A DNA stretch of 10,971 bases from Lentisphaeria bacterium UBA1784 (GTDB lineage: Bacteria > Verrucomicrobiota > Lentisphaeria > Victivallales > Victivallaceae), in NCBI GenBank assembly GCA_002315455.1, contig DCGG01000008.1, forward strand, positions 2,060 through 13,030. Reading direction: 5' to 3'. Position 1 is the first letter of the stretch. Each line of letters opens with the position of its first letter. The notes below the pieces were generated by a model, which worked only from the letters and a program-made list of their open reading frames with translations, had not been told where the DNA came from and did not search any database. Position numbers and translations under genes: made by a program. Positions 1 through 5,944 of the stretch are shown piece by piece.

Positions 1-129
1 GGCCGCAAGCTGCCGGAATGAATTTTTCGAGGTACCCTACAGACAGCCCGCCGCCATCCCTGGGAGCAGATCTTATGCGGAATTTCCGGAAAAAGATCGG
101 ATCAAACCGCAAATAGTTGCTTTCATACA
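1..129. other. Left-edge segment, no intact gene
   Basis: No complete gene can be assigned. On the + strand, frame 2 is open from the edge to a stop ending at 133, and frame 3 to a stop at 114-116, so either could be the tail of an upstream gene. Short pieces resembling the second helix-turn-helix of AraC-family regulators appear spread over the three frames (RNEFF, then FSRY, then NFRKK), but no single frame holds them together. The stretch may be the decayed or frameshifted 3' end of a regulator. This is weak and depends on pattern resemblance only. Confidence 0.2.
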
Positions 130-158
130 TTGAAAACGACCCTTTCCGTGGATATAGT
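130..158 (+). promoter_or_regulatory. Sigma-70-type promoter of the GH20-like gene
   Basis: A TTGAAA box (130-135) is separated by 17 bp from TATAGT (153-158), close to the bacterial sigma-70 consensus. Transcription would start near 165 and leave a leader of about 45 nt before the ATG at 211. The -35 box covers the TTG at 130 that would otherwise be an upstream start codon, which argues against that longer reading. Confidence 0.6.
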
Positions 159-192
159 ATGCCCTTGGTATGAAACGTTATCACGGAACCTC

Positions 193-206
193 TTTCCCCG
201 GGGAAA
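193..206. promoter_or_regulatory. Perfect 14-bp palindrome over the RBS
   Basis: TTTCCCCGGGGAAA is an exact inverted repeat with no spacer. It lies about 30 bp downstream of the predicted transcription start and ends 4 bp before the ATG at 211, so its right half (GGGGAA) is also the only Shine-Dalgarno-like element of the gene. It could be an operator for a dimeric repressor, or it may just be a short RBS context. No known binding protein is recognised. Confidence 0.4.
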
Positions 207-210
207 TACA

Positions 211-2082
211 ATGCAGAATTTCAAGTTGAAGGCGGTCCAGCTGGACCTCGCACGGCAGATGGAGACGATGGATTTCATCAAAGGGTTCATCGACCTCCTC
301 GCGGACAACGGTTACAATGCTCTGATGCTCTATCTGGAGGACCGGGTGCGCACGGCATCCTATCCCTGGCCCGCGCCCGGAGAAGCGTACTCCGGGGAGG
401 AGATCCGGGAACTGGTCCGCTACGGCGAAACCAAAGGGATCGAACTCTTTCCCTGCGTCGCCACGCTCGGGCATGCGGAGCGCTTCCTGCGCCATCCGGA
501 ACTCGCTGACCTCTCCGAGGTGCAGGAGGGGATGTCCGACCGCTTCGGTAACCCCTCGGTCAAAAACGCCTTCTGCATCAATCACCCGGACTTCTACCTC
601 TTCCTCGCCAAGTATCTCACGGAGGTGGCGTCCCTTTTTCCGTCCCAGTGGTTCCACGCCGGACTGGACGAGTTCTGGAACTTCAACCTCTGCCCCCGCT
701 GCCGGGCGAAGATGCACTCCCTCGAGGACGAGGAGCGCGCTTTCATTGGACACGTCAAACGCGTCCGGGAGATCCTTGCCGGGTGCGGCAAGCGCATGAT
801 GATGTGGTCCGACATGTTTGAGTTCTATCCGCACTTCATGGCGGAGGTCCCCCGGGACGTGGTCATGGTGGACTGGCAGTATCAGAACGATGTGCGTTTC
901 TACCACGGGCATCTGCTGGATCAGGGCGTGGAAGACCGTGCCGAAGTCAATGCGGAACTGGGCTTCGACACCGTTTTCGCTCCGGCGGACCGGCCACTCT
1001 CCAATGCCCCCTCCTATCTGCACTATGCGGAAAAACGGAAAGGGCTCGGATTTCTCGTCACCAGCTGGGAGAAGAGCGACACCTTCCTCTACCGCTCCTA
1101 TCCGCTCTTCTGCACCGTGGGCCGGATGCTGAATGGAGCCTCCTTCGACGAGGCTTTTTCCGGTTCCTGCCGCTCCCTTTTCGGGACGGATGACCCGGTC
1201 CTCTGCGAGACCATGAAAGCGGCGGCGGCCAGAGGATTTCTGCGGCACTTCGGCGAACTCGCGGATGCTTCGCTTTTCGCCCGCGGATTCCTGGGGCGGG
1301 ACCTGCCGGGAGAGTACGCCAATGATTCGCTGATCAGACTCTGGGAACTTGTCAGGGACAGGATCGCTACGGAGACCGGCCGGCGCATTTGGCTGGACGT
1401 CCGCTGTGCGCTGGAGGAGATCCGCATCGGATACCGGCTCAACGCCATCTTTCAGGATGCCGTCGATCTGGGGTATTCGCCGGTGCTTACGGAGAGGGCG
1501 CAGGCCGTTTATGCAAGCGTGGAGACCCTGCTGGACACCCTTGCGGCGGAGTGGGACGCCAACCGTCCGGGGATCCTGCCGAACCTCTTTGCAAAGCGCA
1601 AACCGGAACTCCTTGCCAAACTGAAGGAGCGGATCGGTCTGCTTCCCGTGCGTTCCCTTGTGAGGACGCGCTATTGCCTGCCGGATCACTACGGCGTTCC
1701 CTACGTCAGAATCTCCGTCCACACGGAGGCGGGGTGGCAGGAGGTGGTGAAGCGCGGGAGTTTCAAGTTGCCCTCGGGGGGCGCCCTCTACGAGTACGCG
1801 AACTTCGCCGGGATCCCGGGGATGCCCGATCAGATCCGTTATGAGTATCACGGCATGGGCGGCATCGGCATCTGCTTTGCGGAGGTCCGGGACGGCGACG
1901 GAAACCGCTACTTCCCCTGCGCCGTCGCGGAGACGGCTGGAGACGTGGAGCACCCGGAATTTCTGCTTGACAACGACGTGAATTTCGCGTGGTTCGGGAG
2001 CCAGTCCACCCGGGACGCCTACTACTCCCGGGAACTCTTTCAGAAGCGTTCCAGCGTGACGCTGAAACTGCAGAAGCGCTGA
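211..2082 (+). CDS. GH20-like glycoside hydrolase (beta-N-acetylhexosaminidase superfamily), cytoplasmic
   Basis: The 623-residue protein has a TIM-barrel-like N-terminal half of the glycoside hydrolase family 20 type, which cleaves terminal N-acetylhexosamines by substrate-assisted catalysis. The motif HAGLDEFW (149-156) fits the GH20 catalytic Asp-Glu pair (D153, E154; the usual form is HxGGDE). The barrel-type tryptophan motifs MMMWSDMF (196-203), VDWQY (220-224) and TSWE (284-287) follow at plausible spacing. A CPRC pair (161-164) sits just after the catalytic loop. Residues from about 500 on look like a beta-rich accessory domain. No signal peptide is present, so it should act on imported oligosaccharides in the cytoplasm. 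The ATG at 211 is preferred over the TTG at 130 because the promoter overlaps the latter. The gene stands alone and converges with the esterase gene. The substrate is not predictable; the HAGLDE variant makes a distant subfamily likely. Confidence 0.82.
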   Translation: MQNFKLKAVQLDLARQMETMDFIKGFIDLLADNGYNALMLYLEDRVRTASYPWPAPGEAYSGEEIRELVRYGETKGIELFPCVATLGHAERFLRHPELADLSEVQEGMSDRFGNPSVKNAFCINHPDFYLFLAKYLTEVASLFPSQWFHAGLDEFWNFNLCPRCRAKMHSLEDEERAFIGHVKRVREILAGCGKRMMMWSDMFEFYPHFMAEVPRDVVMVDWQYQNDVRFYHGHLLDQGVEDRAEVNAELGFDTVFAPADRPLSNAPSYLHYAEKRKGLGFLVTSWEKSDTFLYRSYPLFCTVGRMLNGASFDEAFSGSCRSLFGTDDPVLCETMKAAAARGFLRHFGELADASLFARGFLGRDLPGEYANDSLIRLWELVRDRIATETGRRIWLDVRCALEEIRIGYRLNAIFQDAVDLGYSPVLTERAQAVYASVETLLDTLAAEWDANRPGILPNLFAKRKPELLAKLKERIGLLPVRSLVRTRYCLPDHYGVPYVRISVHTEAGWQEVVKRGSFKLPSGGALYEYANFAGIPGMPDQIRYEYHGMGGIGICFAEVRDGDGNRYFPCAVAETAGDVEHPEFLLDNDVNFAWFGSQSTRDAYYSRELFQKRSSVTLKLQKR

Positions 2083-2111
2083 CTTTCTCCTGTGATGCGC
2101 TGCCGGCGCGA

Positions 2112-2143
2112 CCTGCCGGACCGCCCGTTCCCGCGGCGGCAGG
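2112..2143. terminator. Hairpin between convergent genes
   Basis: The arms CCTGCCG (2112-2118) and CGGCAGG (2137-2143) pair exactly. An inner stem CCGC/GCGG (2121-2124 with 2133-2136) extends them after a 2-nt bulge. The hairpin lies in the 67-bp gap between the convergent GH20-like and esterase genes. No long T tract follows on either side, so it is a weak or factor-assisted terminator at best. Confidence 0.4.
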
Positions 2144-2149
2144 CGGCTC

Positions 2150-3514
2150 TTATTCGGCGGTGTAGCGCTGGACTTTGACGCCGTCGAAGAACTTCTGCAG
2201 CCGCTTCTCGCCCTGAAGGTCTCTGGTGGTGCCGTAGTGTCCGCTCATGGGGTTGGTGAAGACGTTTTTTTTCACCCCTTCCGGCACGTTGTTATAGACG
2301 GCGAAGACGTTGCTGGGCGGGCAGAGTTCGTCGGCGAACCCGGTGGCGAAGTAGCATTCGCAGCGGATGAGCCGGGTGAAGTTCGCCATGTCGTAATACA
2401 CCATGCTCCGGGCTTCGGCGGGGGAGAGTTCCCGGTTGATGTTGTTGGTCTTCAGGTCTCCCGTCTGGAAGGGATTGGCGTTCTTGCGGCCGCTCAGCGA
2501 GCCGTTGAACTCGCAGTAGCAGGGCACCTGAATGACCGCCAGCGTGACGCCGTCATCCAGCGCCGCCGCGACGATGGACTGGGCGCCGCCGAGGCTGCCG
2601 CCGCGGACCACGAGGTCTTTGCCGTTCCACTCCGGGCGGCTCTTGGCGAAGGCGAGCGTCCGCAGGACCCGGAGATAGACGCTGCGGAAGGTCCACGTTT
2701 CCCGGTCGTCTGCTCCCCGCCGCCGGGGATAGAGCCTTTTGCACCGGGTCGCGTAGAAATTCTTTGGCTGCATCACCGGAAATCCGTGCCACGTGGGAGA
2801 AAATCCGAGCGCTCCGGACTTGGCGGCGCTGATGGAGCCATCCGGTTCGGTGTCGCTGTTGGTGAGGCTCTGGAAACTGATCACGACCGGGAGCGAACCC
2901 GGCTTGGCGTTTTCCGGGATGGCGAGGTATCCGGAAGTGTTGACTCCGTCCCTGCACTTAATCAGACAGGCATAGAGTTTCACGCCGGGGGTTTTGCAGG
3001 GAAGTTCCTTGAGTTCGGCGGCCATTGGCGCATTCCGGACCTTGGCGGCGAGTTCCCGCCAGTAGGCATCGAAGTCGGCGGGGCAGGGAACCTGCGTGGC
3101 GATCCGTTCCCCGTCGAACATGGCACCGATCTCGGCGACCACGTCCGGCTTGGTGAACTGCAGGACCCGCCTGACGGGCTTGGGGACGACCTTGCCCTTC
3201 CGGTCCACGACGAAGAAGCTGAAGAGTACCCAGCCGGGCTTGGTCCCCGTGAAATTGATTTCCGCCGCCTCTCCGGGACGGGCGGCAAGGTCGAACTCCC
3301 GGGTGTCAATGATCTTGCCCTCCCACTTCACGACGCAGCGGAGTTTCCCCTCGGTGACGGGAACTCCGGATTTGGTGAGATGCGCCCGGACTGTGAAGGT
3401 CTCCCCGCAGCAGAAGCGGCAGTCCGGTTTGTTGGGCGTGACTTCGCAAACGTAATCTTCGGCGAACAGCGATCCGGAGAGAAACATCCACGCGAGAGCG
3501 AACAGTTTCTTCAT
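2150..3514 (-). CDS. Exported CE7-type acetyl (xylan) esterase / cephalosporin-C deacetylase family protein
   Basis: This 454-residue alpha/beta hydrolase resembles the AXE1/CE7 acetyl esterases, which remove acetyl groups from xylo-oligosaccharides and similar acetylated sugars. Residues 1-18 form a signal peptide (MKK, hydrophobic core, SLFA before the likely cut). Residues 20-140 look like a beta-sandwich domain. The catalytic part follows: nucleophile elbow RGGSLGG (304-310; Ser307, where CE7 usually has GGSQGG), acid TGFADE (391-396; Asp395) and base SGHYGTT (424-430; His426). The family signature RSVYLRVLR (277-285) lies upstream of the elbow. The mature protein carries 15 cysteines, four of them clustered at 23-36, which is unusual for CE7. 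AGGAGA sits 7 nt before the ATG. The gene starts 24 bp after the waaG-like stop, so the two are probably co-transcribed. The family is well supported, the substrate is not. Confidence 0.84.
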   Translation of the reverse strand: MKKLFALAWMFLSGSLFAEDYVCEVTPNKPDCRFCCGETFTVRAHLTKSGVPVTEGKLRCVVKWEGKIIDTREFDLAARPGEAAEINFTGTKPGWVLFSFFVVDRKGKVVPKPVRRVLQFTKPDVVAEIGAMFDGERIATQVPCPADFDAYWRELAAKVRNAPMAAELKELPCKTPGVKLYACLIKCRDGVNTSGYLAIPENAKPGSLPVVISFQSLTNSDTEPDGSISAAKSGALGFSPTWHGFPVMQPKNFYATRCKRLYPRRRGADDRETWTFRSVYLRVLRTLAFAKSRPEWNGKDLVVRGGSLGGAQSIVAAALDDGVTLAVIQVPCYCEFNGSLSGRKNANPFQTGDLKTNNINRELSPAEARSMVYYDMANFTRLIRCECYFATGFADELCPPSNVFAVYNNVPEGVKKNVFTNPMSGHYGTTRDLQGEKRLQKFFDGVKVQRYTAE

Positions 3515-3538
3515 ATTCTTTTCTCCTGATGAAGGCGG

Positions 3539-4675
3539 TTATGCGGGGGCGGCCCCCTCTCTGCCGCACTCCTCCATGAGGGAGACGGCGGCCTCCGCCC
3601 GGCGGTAAAAATCCGCCTGCGCGCCGTATTCGCAGGTGCGCTGTTTCAGTTCGGACAAGCGATTCAGGGCGTTTTTCACGGCGAGGTCGAGATCCTTCTG
3701 GACGAAGGGTTCCGGAGTGACGAGAGCGGGATCGGCCTCCGCGACGTAGTTTGCGAATCCGCAGAGTCCGCTGGCAATCACCGGCAGACCGGCGGCGAGG
3801 CCTTCGATCAGCACGCTCCCCGCCGATTCGCTGCGGGCGGGGTGGATCATCAGGTCCGCTCCCAGCAGCAGCGCGGGAACGTCGTTGCGCCCGCCCAGGA
3901 ATACCACCTGATCCGCGAGCCCCAGCGACGCCGCGAGTCTGTCGCATCCGCAGGGAGAACAGTTGCCCACGAGAAAGACCTTCACCCGGGACCGCAACGC
4001 TTCCGGCAGGGAGGCCGCTGCGCGGATCGTGCGGTCTGCCCCCTTTCTGCGGAAGTCGGAGCCAACCTGAAGCAACATGAGGTCCGTCTCCGTGAGCCGG
4101 AGGCTGTCCCGGATCGCCTTGCGGACGTCCGGCGCATTGGCCGGACGGCGGCATGCGGGGTTCATTCCCGGAGGCAGCGCGCAGAAGCGGTCGTCCGGGA
4201 TGGCATAAGCCTGCTGATATTGGGTTTTCTGACGGGGCGTGATGGTCATGATCCGGCACTTCGGGTCCAGACAGACAGCCTCCTCCTGCTTCAGGAAGGA
4301 GCGGTAGCGGGGGATCAGGTGAAGCATCCACCGGGGATGGGTCTCGCGCCATTCCGCGGCGAGGCAGTTGTCCGCGGCGAAGTAGAGGTCGCCTCCGGGC
4401 AGGCGGTTGAAGGTCACCACGGCGTCGAAGGGCCCCTGCGCCTTCACTGCGGAGGCGAACGCCCGGCCGAAAGAGGCCATTTTCGCGTGGTTGCTCCATC
4501 CGCGGACGGGCAGGAACCGGACGCGAAGCCCCGGTTCCGGCTGGGGCCCGCGCCACTGATGGGCAAAAACGGTCACCTCATGGCCGCGCCGGAGAGCCTC
4601 CTGCGCCATGCGCATCATGTCGCATTGGAGGCCGCCGTGGGGGAAGTACCGATAGAGAGCGAAAGCGAACCGCAT
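3539..4675 (-). CDS. waaG: WaaG-like lipopolysaccharide core glycosyltransferase (GT4 family)
   Basis: The 378-residue protein is a GT-B fold family 4 glycosyltransferase. In Enterobacteria WaaG uses UDP-glucose to add the first outer-core glucose to heptose II, at the cytoplasmic face of the inner membrane. The N-terminus FALYRYFPHGGLQCDMMR (4-21) matches the WaaG signature closely. The nucleotide-sugar site follows as LLQVGSDFRRKGADRTI (201-217), GGRNDV (261-266), and HPARSESAGSVLIEGLAAG (278-296) with the E-x7-E pair E283/E291, then GFANYV (306-311). A CSPCGC run (239-244) replaces the usual polar loop. The start at 4675 is chosen because AGGAAA lies 6-7 nt upstream and the WaaG signature begins here; an upstream extension to 4804 would run through the promoter region. 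It leads the operon with the CE7 esterase. The donor and acceptor in this organism could differ from E. coli. Confidence 0.86.
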   Translation of the reverse strand: MRFAFALYRYFPHGGLQCDMMRMAQEALRRGHEVTVFAHQWRGPQPEPGLRVRFLPVRGWSNHAKMASFGRAFASAVKAQGPFDAVVTFNRLPGGDLYFAADNCLAAEWRETHPRWMLHLIPRYRSFLKQEEAVCLDPKCRIMTITPRQKTQYQQAYAIPDDRFCALPPGMNPACRRPANAPDVRKAIRDSLRLTETDLMLLQVGSDFRRKGADRTIRAAASLPEALRSRVKVFLVGNCSPCGCDRLAASLGLADQVVFLGGRNDVPALLLGADLMIHPARSESAGSVLIEGLAAGLPVIASGLCGFANYVAEADPALVTPEPFVQKDLDLAVKNALNRLSELKQRTCEYGAQADFYRRAEAAVSLMEECGREGAAPA

Positions 4676-4726
4676 GAACGTTTCCTGATGTCCGGAGTGT
4701 TGTATTTTCTGCCTGTGCGTGGTATA

Positions 4727-4754
4727 AATGTAGCACAAATCCGCTGATTTGCAA
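4727..4754 (-). promoter_or_regulatory. Candidate promoter of the waaG-esterase operon
   Basis: Read on the minus strand, TTGCAA (4754-4749) is followed after 16 bp by TACATT (4732-4727). An alternative -10 is TATACC (4726-4721). The -35 box is the centre of the palindrome ATTTGCAAAT (4747-4756) and is shared with the rightward promoter. The -10 match is modest. Confidence 0.35.
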
Positions 4755-4777
4755 ATGTTGTCCGGGAGAATTATATT
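4749..4777 (+). promoter_or_regulatory. Sigma-70-type promoter, rightward
   Basis: TTGCAA (4749-4754), a 17-bp spacer and TATATT (4772-4777) form a good promoter directed at the signal-peptide ORF (4819) and the 290-residue ORF (4915). Transcription would start near 4784. Confidence 0.55.
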
Positions 4778-4818
4778 AAGGTGCACAAAGGGGTTTTGTT
4801 TCAAAAAATGGATTCCCG

Positions 4819-4896
4819 ATGCTGAACAAACTGTTTTTCGCCGCAGTCATCATTCTGACGGCGGCGGCCGGCATGGCAGAAGCTCCGCAGGTCTGA
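4819..4896 (+). CDS. Orphan signal-peptide ORF, 25 residues
   Basis: A short ORF starting MLNKLFFAAVIIL encodes almost only a classical secretion signal: a lysine near the N-terminus, a hydrophobic core, then AAAGMAEA as a plausible signal peptidase site. It ends with TGA at 4894-4896. The ORF at 4915 is in the same frame, 18 nt further on. The ribosome binding site is poor. A tiny ORF of five residues (ATG at 4808) ends across its start. The likeliest reading is that this is the severed 5' end of a secreted-protein gene whose 3' part is the following ORF. A translated leader peptide is the alternative. Confidence 0.4.
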   Translation: MLNKLFFAAVIILTAAAGMAEAPQV

Positions 4897-4914
4897 AAAG
4901 GAAAGGAGCCGCAG

Positions 4915-5787
4915 ATGAACGAACACGTTCCGGAGACCCGCATCGGACTTCAACACGGAACGCGGATCTGGCGGAGTGAAGTTTTCCGGACCATTCAGAA
5001 ATATTCCGGGCGCCGTACCGCCTCCCGTCCCGGCGGCGGAGCCTACACCGACGATTGGCCCGTCGGCTTCGCGGCAGAATGCGTGCAGAAGAGTTCTCCC
5101 GGGGACCTGCGGAAGTATCTGACGGGCGATCTCATCCTCTGCGGCGCCGCCGTCGCGGAACTGCAGAAGCGGGGCTTGGACGGCCTCATCGGGAACGTCG
5201 GTGCGGAACTGATGACGGATGCCGCGCTTGACGTCAATATGGAACACCCCCTCTGCGCGGGGATCGGCGGCTTGAAGTTCCGGTCGTTCGGGGAGAAAAC
5301 CTACCGCTTCCGGCACGCGGATTCCCCGGAGTTTCAGGTGCTGACCCGATACCGGGACAAGGATGACCGGGATTTCGGCGCCGGAGCGCTCCTCTACACC
5401 CGTCCGGACGGGACGCGGGTCGCCTTCGTGAGCGGTTTCAACGTGCGTTTTCTGCCCACCAGCCGGGTCATCCTGCTGAATCGCATCGCCGATTGGGTCT
5501 CCCACGGGACCCTCCCGGTATTGACTGCTGAACCCCGCCAGTTGATGCTGATCCCCCGGATCGCCGGGAAGGGGACGCTCCGCAGCGTGACGGTGCTTAA
5601 CCCCACCATCGGTCCGCAGAACTCCATCGCTCTGCTGTTGCGGAACGTTCCGGTTTCGGTCAGAAGCGCCAAATGGATCGTCCCCGCCTCCGCCCCCGTG
5701 GAACTTCCGCTGGAGCGGGGAGGGGCCGGGACCCGGGTCGTCATCCCCTCGCTTGCGGCCTGGGACGTCGGCTATCTGGAGTTCTGA
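4915..5787 (+). CDS. C-terminal module of a secreted glycosidase-like protein, probably a gene remnant
   Basis: The 290-residue product has no catalytic domain that I recognise. Residues 63-120, starting LRKYLTGDLILCG and continuing AELQKRGLDGLIG, resemble the amidotransferase-like fold that follows the catalytic domain in GH42-type and related glycosidases (beta-galactosidase trimerization domain). Residues 165-200 (DGTRVAFVSGF then RIADWVSHGTLPV) continue it. Residues 205-290 look like a final beta-sandwich, with LIPRI, VTVLNP and WDVGYLEF. Such modules normally end proteins of 600-800 residues, so the N-terminal catalytic part is missing. AAAGGAG lies 7 nt before the ATG at 4915, a good ribosome binding site, so the ORF may still be translated, but into the cytoplasm because it has no signal peptide. 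It is in frame with the orphan signal peptide upstream. The family call is by resemblance; a stand-alone function cannot be excluded. Confidence 0.5.
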   Translation: MNEHVPETRIGLQHGTRIWRSEVFRTIQKYSGRRTASRPGGGAYTDDWPVGFAAECVQKSSPGDLRKYLTGDLILCGAAVAELQKRGLDGLIGNVGAELMTDAALDVNMEHPLCAGIGGLKFRSFGEKTYRFRHADSPEFQVLTRYRDKDDRDFGAGALLYTRPDGTRVAFVSGFNVRFLPTSRVILLNRIADWVSHGTLPVLTAEPRQLMLIPRIAGKGTLRSVTVLNPTIGPQNSIALLLRNVPVSVRSAKWIVPASAPVELPLERGGAGTRVVIPSLAAWDVGYLEF

Positions 5788-5857
5788 TCCATCCGGCCTC
5801 TTTCAGCGGCCTCCTCCCACCCTTTTCGCCCGCCCCTTTTTTTTCAGGACCGCCATC

Positions 5858-5885
5858 TTGAAAAGAGGGGCCGTCGTACTATATT
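5858..5885 (+). promoter_or_regulatory. Sigma-70-type promoter of hcp
   Basis: TTGAAA (5858-5863), 16 bp, then TATATT (5880-5885). Transcription would begin near 5892, giving a leader of about 53 nt. A T run (5837-5844) within a pyrimidine-rich stretch lies just upstream. I see no FNR-type TTGAT-N4-ATCAA box here, although hcp genes are often controlled by FNR-, NsrR- or HcpR-type regulators. Confidence 0.55.
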
Positions 5886-5889
5886 GATA

Positions 5890-5927
5890 GGGGAGACGTC
5901 ATTCCCCGGAAACGTCCAATCGCCGGG
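5890..5927 (+). promoter_or_regulatory. Two mutually exclusive short stems in the hcp leader
   Basis: GGGGA (5890-5894) can pair with TCCCC (5903-5907). Alternatively CCCGG (5905-5909) can pair with CCGGG (5923-5927). They share bases, so only one can form. The second ends 4 nt before the purine-rich ribosome binding site (AAGGAGGG). Each stem is only 5 bp, so chance is a fair explanation. Confidence 0.2.
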
Positions 5928-5944
5928 AGAAAAGGAGGGAAAGT

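Noticed and set aside
181..1953. 590-codon ORF opposite the GH20-like gene
   Set aside because: Antisense shadow of the real gene. No domain or plausible composition, and the same effect occurs opposite the esterase (2237-3529) and hcp (5879-7345).
3306..4556. 416-codon ORF on the same strand as waaG in another frame
   Set aside because: It overlaps both operon genes and has an Arg/Pro/Gly-rich out-of-frame composition.
4894..4896. In-frame TGA as a selenocysteine codon
   Set aside because: No convincing stem-loop follows the TGA at the expected distance, the next residues carry a ribosome binding site instead, and no selenoprotein family has a signal peptide immediately followed by such a position here.
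4749..4979. 76-codon + strand ORF overlapping the rightward promoter
   Set aside because: It starts inside the -35 box, has no ribosome binding site and runs out of frame across both likelier ORFs.
5788..5857. T run at 5837-5844 as a terminator for the 290-residue ORF
   Set aside because: The preceding sequence is pyrimidine-rich and cannot form a stem, so there is no intrinsic terminator structure.
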